64,000 nucleotides of DNA from Heligmosomoides polygyrus polygyrus. Taxonomy: Eukaryota; Nematoda; Chromadorea; Rhabditida; Heligmosomidae. The notes under the pieces were generated by a model. The model was not told the origin of the DNA, searched no databases, and saw only the letters and a program-made list of their open reading frames with translations. Location of the stretch: positions 58,128,969 to 58,192,968 of the forward strand of contig OX377205.1 in assembly GCA_947396885.1 (NCBI GenBank). Direction: 5' to 3'. The first letter of the stretch is position 1; each line of letters begins with the position of its first letter. Shown here piece after piece: positions 21,451-31,974 of the stretch. The position numbers and the translations under genes were made by a program.

Positions 21451-21593
21451 AGGCCCCCACAGAGTTCTGCGGCATCGCCGCTCGCCGCAATGGTTAAGGA
21501 TAGGGCAGGGACGCCGCTGGCGGCGAGCTCTGCGTCCCTGCCCTATGATGAAGGATAGGGCTGCGGCAACGCCGCATAAGTCTGGGAGGGCCT
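21451..21593. mobile_element. 143-bp Harbinger-like MITE just inside an ears-1 intron
   Basis: Inverted ends are AGGCCCCCACAGAGTTCTGC and, inversely, AGGCCCTCCCAGACTTATGC. TAA copies flank it (21448-21450 and 21594-21596). It starts only 13 bp after the 5' splice site. Two further arms (GATAGGGCAGGGACGCCGC and GCGTCCCTGCCCTATGAT) pair inside. A 3-bp TWA duplication with G/C-rich ends fits PIF/Harbinger-type MITEs (inference). Confidence 0.75.
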
Positions 21594-21596
21594 TAA

Positions 21597-22923
21597 GACA
21601 TTCTGGCAGTATTCTAACAGAAGATTCACTGTTTCTATGGCCAGCCGGTTCTGACATTTCGGGTGCAAACAGAATTAGTATTAGCAAATTAGCAACTTTG
21701 TGTACCTTAGCTATACCTCTCCATGCAAACGAGCACACCTTTCAATGCGCGTTAAGACGTTGACGGCGAGAGCGATTTTCGCGTGTCTGGTGCGTGGGAC
21801 GAAGCGCGCCGCACAAATGTGACACGACATATCGTGATCCGAACTTCGTGCAAGGATAAATTTTGGATCCAAACACGATGCTAATACTCGTCTCAACAGT
21901 TACCACCGGTTACCCCCCCCCCCCCTCCCCACGTCGTTAACTACGGTGGTCGTATCACAATGGTGAAAGAGACGGGAGGAATGTGTTCGATGTAGCCAAA
22001 CTTCGTCTAGAAGGTTATTTTGGTGCTCATGACGAATCAGACGTACGTTTTTAAAATTTTAGCCAACTAGCGAGGATATGTTGCGATAGACATGGGTAAC
22101 GCTCACCAACGCATACCTACCGCCACATATCCTGGCAACGACCGTTCTGCCTTCTGAAAGGGTTTCGAAATACTCGAAGCTTTCGTTGGTTTCCTTGATA
22201 TCGGGATTCGAAACGCTCATGATCTTAATTTTCGACAGTGATTCTAGAAAATTACATTCAAACTTCACCAGTTACCTTTCAGCTATGTCATCAAAGCAGA
22301 GAAAGTAAGAGAAATTCAAAGGAGAAAAAGGAAACGAAGAGGGCTGCTAAGGAGAAAAGCAAGAAAAGCTTGATCGGAAATTATTACGAAAGTGAAACTG
22401 AACACCTTTCTAGAAAGCGGAGGAAAAATTTGTTCCCAGCTTCTCACATAACTCTTACACAGAGTGTGGGGAAGGTCGATGGTCCTGACGCGACTACCGA
22501 TTAAGAGGGAAATCGGCTGTAAACGTTCAAAAGGACATCGGGATCGTGTTCAGCATCCTGAATAACCTCTCTGGACGAAGTCTGGATGGACTGCATATCA
22601 CTCTTGTTAAAATAATAAACCGTCGCGCACCACTGCGCGACATCGTCCCACGGGACAGACTGGCTGTCGCGCACCATTCAGCGACAGTGTCTCAACGTAT
22701 TGATAAGAAAATTGATGGAGATGTCCATCCTGGAAGAAAGAGTGAACATCCCTTTCTTAGGGCTTTAGCTTTAGGCTGGTAGTGATATAGCTTCAGTGTG
22801 CTTCACATATGCCTCCTTATGCTGCGCCGCTCTGATCCATATAAACGTGAAAACACGGGAAATCGTCACTAATATACACCTTGGATGTGCGTAGTAGCGT
22901 TGAATTCTGTACGTTCATCTCAG
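21597..22923 (+). other. ears-1: Remainder of a 1.5 kb ears-1 intron
   Basis: No exon with GluRS similarity was found here. A C run lies at 21915-21927. A lysine-rich open frame at 22238-22504 has no recognised family. A region with repeated CGCGCACCA/GCGACA words lies near 22620-22690. The intron ends at CATCTCAG before 22924. Confidence 0.5.
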
Positions 22924-23139
22924 GAATCCACAAAGGCAGCGGTAACGAAGCTGCTTGAGCTGAAAAACGAGTTCAAAGTGCTGACCGGTCAGGAGTACAA
23001 GCTCGGTCAAGTCCCTACTGTGGGACATTCCGTCTCAGATGCATCTTCGAATGTGGTTGAGAGCGGTCATGTTCTTTACGCTGAAATCGAACTTCAAGGA
23101 GAAGTCGTTCGCAAAGAGAAGCAGAGAGATGCCAAATCT
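22924..23139 (+). CDS. ears-1: ears-1 exon: WHEP repeat 2
   Basis: A single phase 0-0 exon encodes ESTKAAVTKLLELKNEFKVL, then TGQEYKLGQVP, a short linker, and LYAEIELQGEVVRKEK ending DAKS. The KLLELKxxFKxLTGQEYK pattern is diagnostic of the WHEP domain. The donor GTAAGT is strong. Confidence 0.93.
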
Positions 23140-23476
23140 GTAAGTTCTTGTATAACATTGCGTTAGTCGCTTGTTTTCCTGCCATATATTTAGTTCATTC
23201 GAACACAAACGTTAAAGTCGGAACCTTTCATGCACTGTTTCTCTGCGGTGCCATTATCGTGTAGAATGTTGGAGAAATTGGAAGTGTTGGAAGTGTAGAC
23301 GTCTGTGCACGTTCTTCCCCCCCCCCCCCCCCCGTTAGTGTGCACAGCCTGGCAGATATAGAAGTTAGCTGAGAGGTTTTCCGAATGTTTCTGACGCTTA
23401 CCGAGTGCTGCTTTTCACTCTGAATTATGTAACGTGTTTAGCTTTGCGTTCGAAATACCGTCTGATTCCACTTCAG

Positions 23477-25112
23477 GAAAACTCCATAGCTGCCATTGCC
23501 AAGCTTCTTGATCTAAAAAAGCGGTTTAAAAGTCTAACTGGTCAAGAGTATAAGGCCGGCCGTGCTCCCGCTGTTGTCACCTCGACCTGCTCCACAACCG
23601 CTTTCAACGCATCTTTGTATAACGAAATTGAAGTTCAAGGTGATCTTGTTCGAAGGGAGAAGGCTAAAGCCCCTTTCATACTCGTCCGAGGGGCGGCGGC
23701 GGCGGCGGCCGCCGCTTCAGCAGCAGGTGGAGGGGCGGTGTCCGTTCTCGCCGCCTAGGGGTGGCGGCGGCCGCCGCCAGCGCTAATTGCGTTTGGCGCG
23801 CGCGTACGCGCAGCGGTCTCGTCTGTGCCGCCGCTCTCGCTGCCCCTCGTGGCCGCCGCCCGAAATGGCCCCAGCCATCTCGGGCAGCGGCCCCGGCGGC
23901 GGCGCCGCCAGGGGCGTGGCCGCGGCGACTTCGCCGCTGCCAGTATGAAAACCCCTCCACCGCCGTGGCCGCCGCTCGGACACGTCATCGCCGCCGCCTT
24001 CCTATGCTAAACCATTGGACCGCCGCCGCCGCCGCCGCCGCCGCCACGAGTATGAAAGGGGCTTAAGGCGCCTTTTATACTCGCGCCGCCGCGCGGCGCG
24101 GCCTGATGGTTGACATAGCTATCGATTTTTCGCGCCGCCCGGCGGCACCGCATCGCATTCATACTCCGCCGCCTCAAAACACCACACTTGACGGAATTTT
24201 GGGTTACGGTATTCGGCGAATCGCGGCGCTGGAGGGAAGGACGCGGCGCGGCGCGATCAGCTGCGGCAGACTCAGTGTGGAGTGGGAGATTCACCACCGA
24301 GATGAATCATTTGCTGTGTACTCCTTGTTTTGGCTCCTCAACTAACAAAACAAAGAAGGTGTAGCAAAATTATGGCACTATTGCACCTTTAGGACTCCAG
24401 AGGTTTATGAGAGGTCGAAAAGGTTTTTTGACCAAACTTCTCCAGGGGGGGGGGTGTTATTTAGGGTGCTGGCCACGAATCTGATCCGTTTTCGGTGACC
24501 GTTGCCATAGTCACCCGTACCTTTCGTAACATAGGAAGGGGATGGAGATCTGTAGACATTCACGAAGTTTTACCTACTACGCTAAAGATATGTTCAGTGA
24601 ACAATGACCACGGAATTGCAATACGCGAGAGAATTCTGAGCGATTCTCGACAAAGAGTACCTTCCAGCAATTTTACTTATGAACCTGCACATTTGCAAAA
24701 TAAAGAGTCGTTTAGTGCCATTTGCATTGCAGGGGACTCGAATCAATACCACACCAATTTCAACCGTAGGTTGAGCAGACGACTTCGACCCCAGCTTTAA
24801 GAGAGGATTCGTCGTTCCCCACAGGATCCCCACCACTAACATTAGTCAGATACATTCCGCTGATCGGCCAGACGAATTCTTTCTGTTTTGGTTCTTCAAT
24901 GACTCATGGACCGTCTCTTCCGTCGTCCTTTATGGCGCACGGAACGTAGTACGTAGAAGTTGGTCGCCGCGCGTCGCTGACGCTCCCCTTTCTAACTACA
25001 ATCGCGCAGCGGCGCGTCAAACTCGGGCGCGGCGCGACTGGCCGCGCCGCGTCCCAAATTGACGCGCCGCTGCGCGGCGGGAGTATAAAAGGCGCCTAAC
25101 GATGCAAAATCG
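23477..25112 (+). CDS. ears-1: ears-1 exon: WHEP repeat 3, split by two inserted elements
   Basis: Coding sequence runs 23477-23667 (ENSIAAIAKLLDLKKRFKSL, TGQEYKAGRAP, LYNEIEVQGDLVRREKA) and resumes at 25100-25112 (ending DAKS) before the donor GTAGGT. Between them lie two tandem elements bounded by three copies of TAA. Taking out both elements plus two TAA copies gives E-K-A-N-D-A-K-S, matching the ends of the neighbouring repeat exons. As assembled, the exon reads into a GC-rich alanine/proline open frame. Function requires splicing out of the insert, exon skipping, or an allele without it. Confidence 0.88.
23668..24063. mobile_element. GC-rich Harbinger-like element E1 in ears-1 exon
   Basis: Ends are AGCCCCTTTCATACTCG and its exact inverse CGAGTATGAAAGGGGCT. 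TAA lies at 23665-23667 and 24064-24066. The 396-bp body is extremely GC-rich, with CCG/GCG runs and GCGGCCGCCGC palindromes. Open frames on both strands here (for example 23761-24066) are composition artefacts. A 3-bp TAA duplication suggests PIF/Harbinger-type insertion. Confidence 0.78.
24067..25096. mobile_element. Harbinger-like element E2, tandem to E1
   Basis: Ends are GGCGCCTTTTATACTCGCGC and, inversely, GGCGCCTTTTATACTCCCGC. It shares TAA (24064-24066) with E1 and has TAA at 25097-25099. The outer parts are GCGCGGCGCGG-rich. The middle (24440-24535) holds a unit of the dispersed GATTCGTGATCA-type repeat. No transposase is seen, so it is non-autonomous. Its TTTATACTC word matches E1 and the MITE at 61641. 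Confidence 0.75.
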
Positions 25113-25206
25113 GTAGGTTTTTGTACGATATTAACTCGCTCTTTTACCAGGTCTACGTGTTAGGTATCTCGTTTGTCGCCGTTATAATAGGGCTTGTATT
25201 CTTCAG

Positions 25207-25401
25207 GATGCGGCCAAGGCTGCGATTTTCAAGCTGCTTGAATTAAAAAAGCAATATGAGGAATGCACTGGCCAGCCATACAAACCAGGACAAGCTCCCG
25301 CAGTTACTACCTCGAGCAAAAAATCGTCCGATAGTCTCCGTGAAGACATAAAAGCCCAAGGTGAACTGGTGCGGAACGAGAAGAAGAAGCTTGCTAAATC
25401 G
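25207..25401 (+). CDS. ears-1: ears-1 exon: WHEP repeat 4
   Basis: A phase 0-0 exon after ATTCTTCAG. It encodes DAAKAAIFKLLELKKQYEEC, TGQPYKPGQAP, and a linker with DIKAQGELVRNEK ending LAKS. The donor is GTAACA. Confidence 0.93.
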
Positions 25402-25480
25402 GTAACATTCTGAGCGATAAGCCATTAACGATCTCCATTTTTGCGAACTGCGTTTTGATTTTGTTAACCTATCGGTTAAG

Positions 25481-25567
25481 GATACATCGAAAGCTGCCAT
25501 ACAGAAGCTTCTTGAACTGAAAAAGCTCTATAAGGAAAGCACTGGAGAGGAGTACAAGCCGGAGTAA
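25481..25567 (+). CDS. ears-1: ears-1 last exon: WHEP repeat 5 and stop
   Basis: This encodes DTSKAAIQKLLELKKLYKES, TGEEYKPE, then TAA at 25565-25567. The acceptor is the weak GGTTAAG. The protein ends directly after the WHEP motif. No prolyl-tRNA synthetase follows, so this is a monofunctional GluRS with C-terminal WHEP repeats. Confidence 0.9.
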   Translation, partial: DTSKAAIQKLLELKKLYKESTGEEYKPE

Positions 25568-26269
25568 ATGTAATAGTTCTCAAAATTTCCTCGCTGTATT
25601 TTCCTAATTCTTTGTATGCGCACGTGCCCCTTTGTCCTACAGGAACATTCTGTTGTTATTAGATTTCTTTTCGGCAGTAGATTTTTCTAATGTTACCCTT
25701 CCGTTTTAGGTTTTTGTTGCTAAGCGTTGTTGATCGCATTATATAAACGTTTTTATTGGTGGCTTTTCGTTGTTGGACATCTGTTTTACATTCAAGCTAC
25801 GTCTATTTATGCCCCTCTTTCGTACTTTTTGCTGAGGTGTAGAGTACTTACGATTAGTAGGAACCTTGAATGATTGTCTGTGAATTAGTGCGCTAGCGTG
25901 TGTCCCCATGTTTAACGATTCTTTTCAGTATGTACTAGTCTTCAATCGCATGTTTCGTTGCATGATGCTCCTCCTGATAATCACGCTGCTATGTGGCGGT
26001 TCGTTTTAAATCCTCATGACTCATGGAAGGTCACGAACTTTTTAAGAATCATTCCCTTCGTGTAGGTGTAGTATTTCGTTAAATACGCGATCGGTCTGTA
26101 GGACACAGTTATTTCAGCTCAAAACGGAGTGCTGCAAATTGTGTGTATGCTTAAGAAGTGACGCGGAAAATGCCGGCGTACATCTGTTGGGAGTGGCATA
26201 CTGGGGTGCGCAAGGTACCGCCTTATAGGGAAGTGCATGAACTTCTCTTAAAGATTCTCAACGAGACCT
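25568..26269. other. ears-1 3' flank, no recognised feature
   Basis: T-rich sequence following the stop. No canonical AATAAA was picked out close to the stop. No open frame or known repeat is recognised up to the SINE-like copy. Confidence 0.5.
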
Positions 26270-26760
26270 ATATGATGTTGTAGGGCATGAGACGAGGATC
26301 ACAGAACCGTGTTTCGTTTTTGCTACGGGGTGGTGCGAAAATAGCACACAATTGTATCTCTTTAGGGCGGGCCGGTAAAAAACAGACACCTGGGCTGGCC
26401 CTTCGTGCTCTGAACACAACTTACAAAAGGTTTGGAGCTCAAAGTTAGATTATAGTAATGTGATAATTTCCGACGATTCCTAGCTGAAGCTGCTGAGTAT
26501 ATCCAAGTGACTGATTCACAACGGCGGTGGCATTGACTGGTTTGTCGAGTGGATAGCGATGCGGACTTACGGGAGGGAGTCGAGGGTTCGATTCTGGGGG
26601 ATGATAGGGGATTTGGTGGGTGGTCTATTCTCATTTGTTCAAAAGGAGAGTGCATTTTGGCTTCGGTGGGTACCATCTTACTGAGTAGCGGTGAGTAAGG
26701 AGGACGAGGTCACGACAACCGATTTCGCCCTGACCTCGCATATGGGAATTATTTAAGCTG
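26270..26760 (+). repeat. tRNA-related SINE-like repeat, copy 3
   Basis: The tRNA-like core at 26533-26605 has an A-box-like GTCGAGTGGATAGCGATGCG, GGACTTACGGGAGGG, and a B box GGGTTCGATTC, the best preserved of the family. Upstream is CAAAAGGTTTGGAGCTC, shared with the other copies. It lies in the spacer between ears-1 and nicastrin and is inverted relative to copy 4. Confidence 0.65.
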
Positions 26761-26990
26761 CTGGCCACGAATCTCTCATCTTTTTCTGAATTATCGCTTT
26801 TCTGGCACTACTTTGCATCTTAAAGTCGAAGGTTGAAAAATTACTCTGGCCACATTGGAGAAGGAAGCGGTTCTATAACGTAGACATCTTCAGTCACCCG
26901 TATCTACCGTAACGTACCGTCCCGGCCGAAATTTTAAAAATAGATATCATATCCGTAATCAGCACCCCAAATAACGCCCCTGTGCGGTGT
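26761..26990. repeat. Dispersed GATTCGTGATCA repeat, two diverged units
   Basis: Contains GCTGGCCACGAATCTCTCATC and, 170 bp on, ATCCGTAATCAGCACCCC with AATAACGCCCC. GTCACCCGTATCTACCGTAACG between them is the conserved middle of the family. Confidence 0.55.
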
Positions 26991-27069
26991 TTGAGCGTAA
27001 TTTTCTTTTTCGAGCTCTCCTCGACCTCATGTCATGAAAGCCAAAAAATGCTGTGCCGGTTATTCTGCG

Positions 27070-27235
27070 TGCTTCACTCCTAGTTTATACTTACGCCGCG
27101 TCGCGGCGCGGCACCACGATCACCATAGATATCGATTCTTCGCGCCGTCTGATCGATATCTATCCCGACTATGGCGCCGCGCCGCGCAGCGGCGCAACTA
27201 CAAACCTGGACTTACTTACATATACCAGTCGTAAC
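27070..27235. repeat. GC-rich palindromic segment related to E2
   Basis: TTTATACTTACGCCGCGTCG on the left and GCGCCGCGCCGCGCAGCGGC on the right resemble the terminal parts of E2 (24067-25096). ATAGATATCGAT and ATCGATATCTAT pair in the centre. This is probably a decayed member of the Harbinger-like family; no clean duplication was found. Confidence 0.5.
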
Positions 27236-27409
27236 CTTCTGTGTTGCACTGAAAGTTGCGAGAAGAATAAAAAGCAGTCTGTAACGAAATCCGAAGAACG
27301 GTGAGCATGTCTTGATGATGGTTCAAGTCAAAAGTTGTCGATCATGTTCGCAAATGAGATGATAGCGAAAAACACTTCCAAAACTAATTGAGAACATTCC
27401 AAAGAGGTC

Positions 27410-27960
27410 ATATGAGGAGAGCCTTTAACGGGACCTTCCTCAGCGAGACAACCGCGACGTCACTCCACATGACAAAACCATCTCCTTCCACATCTGACAA
27501 CAGGGTTACGAAGCGCATACGGTACCCTACCAAAGCCAAAATAGTCTTCTTTTGAAAAAAAGGGAGTACACCACCCAGGAAATCCCCTATCATCCTCCGG
27601 AATCGAACCCTCGACCCCCTCCCGTAAGTCCGCATCGCTATTCACTCGGTCATCCAGTCGTACCACCATCGCTGCAAATCAATCACTTGTATCTACCCTG
27701 CGGCTTCATCTAGGAAACGTCGGAAATTACCATATTATAATCTAACTTTAATTTGAGTCTCAAACCTTTTGTAGGTCAAGTTCTGAGCACGACAGGACCA
27801 CCAGGTGTCTTTTATGCCTTATCTGCCCGCCCTGACGTGATACCATTTGGTGCAATTTTCGGACCCCAGTGGTCCGTAGCAAAAACGAAGCGCAGTTCTG
27901 TGATCCTCGTCTTATGCCCTACAGCATCATATAGGTCTCGTTGAGAATCTTCGGGGAAGT
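27410..27960 (-). repeat. tRNA-related SINE-like repeat, copy 4 (inverted)
   Basis: On the minus strand the core (27590-27670) reads GACTGGATGACCGAGTGAAT, GGACTTACGGGAGGGGGTCG, then AGGGTTCGATTCCGGAGG, with a clear B box. It is closely related to copy 3 and inverted to it across about 0.8 kb. Confidence 0.65.
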
Positions 27961-28802
27961 TCATGGGCTTCCTTGTTAGAAGCAGTCGCTGTACAACAGC
28001 GGTCATGTATGCTGAGTATACAGAATCTTTGCTAAATCGCGATTTCGTTTGGAAGTGACAGGTGTCAGAATGCTTGACTTCGCGTTGGGGCGGAATGTTG
28101 CATGATCTGTTGGTGCGAAATCTATCCGATATTCGCGTTCTTTACTAATTAAATACAGCATGAATGAGGTCTTCAATGCGGTCACAGAATTCCTGAGGAA
28201 TCTAAATGAAACCCAGTACCATTAATAGGCTACCTACTACGCCCGAAACGCTAATGCCAGCAAGGAAGGGAGCTGAAGTTTTGGAGACTTCGATTACAGT
28301 TCGACAGGGACGGTTTCATACCTCTTCTTGTCAGTCAGAAGGTCACCAAAGTGGAGTACCTCAAACAGCTGAAGCATACCTTTTATGTCCTACCTTTTAC
28401 CCTTTTGTGCCTCTAATTCTTTTTACGCTATTTGCATAGTAGCCACAAGACCGTAGAAAAAAGAGACAATCGAAAGGATAGGATGCACTACCTGGCTGGT
28501 ACAACTTTGCATATGGGAGCGCTGTACTAATGCATCTCTTCTGGTTTTGATTGAGAGTAGTGCAAGCAGTGGCGTTAAAACTTCTAGTTTCTGGTTGATT
28601 GTAAGGCTACCACCTGACCACAACTGATTGTAATCAACGGTGTTGGCTCCTCATTTCAAGGCAAGAAACGCTATTAAGTGTACTCTGCTATCGGAGCTAT
28701 TCTCGAGCTTACCCAGGTCCTGATTTTGCTGAAACATGAGGGTCTATAAGTGTCGTTTTTCATCTAATCAGCTTTAGTACCAGTTGAGTTTTGCATTTTT
28801 AG
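27961..28802. other. Spacer upstream of the first recognised nicastrin exon
   Basis: No convincing first exon with a signal peptide was found, although nicastrin is a secreted-type membrane protein and needs one. Short open frames (28003-28185, 28206-28439) show no similarity. The true start probably lies here or further upstream. Confidence 0.4.
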
Positions 28803-29150
28803 TAAATGGAGCTGGTGGAGAGGGTCTTTCTGAGGATATCTATGTGACAATCCCTGTATCGGAAGGTGTTGCAGGCTATCGATTATTTAATGGCACTCAT
28901 CAATTTGGCTTTCACAGTATGTTCTCTTTAGCTCTTTCAGCCTGATCCAGTTGTAGACCTTGATTTACAGGTTGTTTTGTTGTAAATACCTTCTTAAAAA
29001 TCATGTTTCATGCACCAAGCCGGACTCGCGTGGTGTGCTGGTACGAATGGCAAGGAACGAATCGGCAGGCTTGCATGACTGCTGGCGTACTCGATTTAAT
29101 GGATATCTTGGGAAATACCATATCATAATTTCTGTCGATATGATTGATCG
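28803..29150 (+). CDS. aph-2: Nicastrin, N-terminal exons
   Basis: Nicastrin is the large glycosylated ectodomain subunit of gamma-secretase. Exon 28803-28916 follows ATTTTTAG and encodes LSEDIYVTIPVSEG and YRLFNGTHQFGF, matching the family's N-terminal RLLNATHQIG-type motif. A second exon ends at 29150 and encodes CTKPDSRGVLVRMARNE and GYLGKYHIIISVDMIDR. Its start is unresolved: the first exon leaves phase 1, and no AG between 28917 and 29011 gives the matching phase. There may be a missed micro-exon, a sequence error or a local lesion. Confidence 0.75.
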
Positions 29151-29255
29151 GTTGGGTTCCTACTGCGCATTGAAAGCGTATCCTGTCCATAAATGCCCTT
29201 GTTATTAATCTGGAAGATTGCCTTCAAAATGTGGTACAGTTTTAACCTGTTTCAG

Positions 29256-30108
29256 TTCTATGGTCCAGGAAATCCTGAAGTCGGAATGCATTGCCGGCTT
29301 AATTATTGTTGATCCAGATCAGCATATTGAATATACAGATCCTCTTTCTCATGACGGGATTTGTCCAAACCGCTACAGCGGTAAGATATCTTCCTTCAGT
29401 ATTTTCTGCTATAATCAAACCTTAAGCGGTTTGGAAAGTTCACTGTTATAAAGTGGGAGCCTCTGCGTGCAGCAGTTTGCGGAGACCTTGTCATAGTGAG
29501 TGTTTCAAGTTGACGTAATAGTTGTTAAGACATTTATGGAGACAGCTGTCCCTCCTCGAACTCATGGAATGAACGAGGTTTCGTTTTACCGGAGGGACTG
29601 CGCAATGTCGACTGGAAGATGCAGATCCTATATTTGCACAACAAGACCCACGTTGAGACTATAAAGAAGGCAAGTTCGAGAACCATCATGCATTTTCTCC
29701 TCTTGTTTGCCAGTTCTGAGATAGTAAAGCATTTGTCAGTCAGTTTCAGTGCCATGACTTGTACAATGTGCCGGTGAATGGCTCTCCATCAGTATCGTTC
29801 CCTTTTTGCGCTGCTTCGTTCGGAGTATTCAGTACAGCGGCTGGCTCCAGTGAAATATGCCATCGAAGGAGCAAGCCTTGGTCGCGCTTATTTGATCTCT
29901 CCATTGAGAATAGGGAGTGCGTCCAACCTTCCTTTCTATTTTTCCGCTTATAAAGGAAGCTCTTGGTTATATAATTGTAAGGTACTACTGTTTCAGTGAT
30001 CTGTGTAGTCCTCTTGTCGGTGTCAATATTCTGGCTTATCTACCTCCAAAAGTCTACAACAAAACGGCAGCCTCGCATACTGCTAGATATCTCATGCTCA
30101 CTGCGCGG
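29256..30108 (+). CDS. aph-2: Nicastrin, middle ectodomain exons (four exons)
   Basis: Exons are 29256-29380 (SMVQEILKSECIAGLIIVDP, HDGICPNRYS), 29530-29669 (IYGDSCPSSNSWNERGF, MQILYLHNKTHVETIKK), 29750-29916 (CHDLYNVPVNGS, FPFCAASFGVFSTAAGSSEI) and 29997-30108 (DLCSPLVGVNILAYLPP, YLMLTAR). Phases match at every junction. The intron after 29669 starts GCAAGT, a GC-AG intron with strong consensus. Cysteines and the N-x-T/S sites (HNKT, NGS) agree with the nicastrin ectodomain. Confidence 0.88.
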
Positions 30109-30354
30109 GTAGGCCTACAAACTAATGCACATTCGATTCGGAATTCTTTTTCGAATCTCGATTGATTTGAAAAAGGTACTAGCGAGCTGATGCCCGTATC
30201 GCACCGGCAAGGCATCTTAAAATGGGACTGGTCTAACGGTCGTGTAGATGTTAGAGTTCCACAAGCATGTGAACGTCGTTGCGGAGACGAGCCCGTTAAG
30301 CACCGAGAAAAGAAACTTATGCTGATCTTAATTACTTTGCATTCAAATCTTCAG

Positions 30355-30859
30355 ATGGATAGCTTTGGATTGATTCCTGAAATATCTCCTGGAGAAATCA
30401 GTGTCGTTACATCTCTCATAGCCCTTCTGGCAACGGCTCAAGCGATGGGAAGGCATTATGACGTCTTCGAAAGAGCGGCTATTGCTTCCAACCGTTTCGT
30501 GATTGTGGCCTTCTTCGACGGGGTTTGTGTCATCTTACATTTGTTTCCTGATCGTGAACGTAATGATAGCGACTTCATTTTTAGGAGTCATTCGACTACA
30601 TCGGAAGTAGCGATGTCGCGTACGATATCAAGTAAGATACTTCTCCTTCTAGACGAAACGGAACAGTTCGATGTTTTTCTATGAAAAAACTTATATTAGA
30701 AATGGGGAGTTTCCGCGGAAGTTGCTGAGCAAGTTCAAGGCTCAACTTGATCCCATAGTGGGGTCACAGTTGGATGGAATCGTTGAAGTGCAGCAACTGG
30801 GAACAGGAAACGGTGCCTTGACAGCTCACGCCGATGGTCACCAGGTGCGAAGTGGAAAG
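30355..30859 (+). CDS. aph-2: Nicastrin, peptidase-like core with FDYIGSS motif (three exons)
   Basis: Exons are 30355-30522 (MDSFGLIPEISPGEISVVTS, ASNRFVIVAFFDG), 30585-30631 (ESFDYIGSSDVAYDIK) and 30700-30859 (NGEFPRKLLSKFK, QLDGIVEVQQLGTGN). FDYIGSS is the DYIGS signature of nicastrin, in the aminopeptidase-like lobe that faces substrate. Intron 30632-30699 is only 68 bp. The last exon may end at 30844 (CAG|GTGCGA) or 30859 (AAG|GTGAGT); both keep phase 0, and 30859 has the stronger donor. Confidence 0.92.
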
Positions 30860-31459
30860 GTGAGTCGAACGCTTCCTGACACTAACCAGTAGGGCATATG
30901 CACGCTTGCTCATTTTCGTGAACACTGCAACAATCGAAACAGAGATATCGACTTAGATTTCTTGCCATAGTTTTCTATAAATCCAGGTGCAAGTATCAAG
31001 CTTATAAAAGCGTACTAAGCGCTTGTGTTGCTTAAAGTTTCCGCAACACGCCCAAAGGAGTTTTGCACGAAGAATGATCTTTCTATGCAGCTTGCTTTCC
31101 TGGATAGGCTTTCCGTGACCGTATTTGTTTCGCATTTTTAGAGGTGCCCTCTAAAGTGGATTGGATCCAACGTTAGGCCCATAACTATGCTGACGTCAAC
31201 AATCCTTCTATTTGAATGACTCTTTCTGTGGCTTGTATGCGAAATCTGCCCCACTGATGCAAGAATCCGTTCTCTGCCTGTGAGTCGAATGTCAAAGATG
31301 TCAAGCGTAGCTACATAATAAGACCAGCCGATATATCAAGGAAAGGACGTCCCATGGAACGTCAAGTGGAGACCAGGGTCATTAGAAAGAGCTCGGAATG
31401 CTAATTACGAATATGGGTGTCAAAAATTGCAAAGTGAAACTCCTGAGCGAGTTGTAATG

Positions 31460-31640
31460 TTGAAGTTGGTTGGGCATCATCACATCATGATTTATCTTCG
31501 AAATGACCTTTCATTCTAAATTATGACACCTGTTTGATTAAATAACCGCTACAACTGTCTTACACGTCTACTGCTTGAAGGCAAAAACATTTGCTAGGGT
31601 GACATCTTTATTTACTATTTCGCACAAATGAAGTCGAACT
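31460..31640 (+). pseudogene. mariner C-terminal relic
   Basis: Translation gives HHHMIYLRNDLSF and, after a stop, a short C-terminal-like stretch. It resembles the 3' part of the copy at 39600-40624 (MIYLRNDLLS). Ends were not located. Confidence 0.45.
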
Positions 31641-31974
31641 CATCCTGAACAACTGGAGGTCTTTATAACAACTTTGTCTTTCATGGAACAGCAAAAAATG
31701 TGTGAAGCAAACGTATTCTTCACACACTGCGCATCTTCTACGTGCAGCCTCGCTACAACCAGCAACAAAACGGTAGATCATACCAAGATCAAACAAGAAT
31801 TCACCGGGAGTGACAAGCATACCTGGGTGATTATTAGTACACCCTGCTTATACCATGAGTGCTCCAAAAGGTTTGAAAACTTAAGGGCAGAGAACATCCG
31901 GTAAATCTGCGACTGATCCATCAGTAGGTTGTCTGGAACTATTTTAACTTCGCAACTTCAAAGGTCAAGGAGAG

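Noticed and set aside
21190..21738. 182-codon minus-strand frame
   Set aside because: Antisense shadow of a real ears-1 exon plus the MITE; no similarity.
22238..22504. Lysine-rich 88-codon frame as an extra ears-1 exon
   Set aside because: No GluRS or WHEP similarity; splice phases do not fit the phase 0 neighbours.
23761..24066. Alanine/proline-rich open frames on both strands
   Set aside because: Produced by CCG/GCG repeats of element E1; no domain, and they overlap on both strands.
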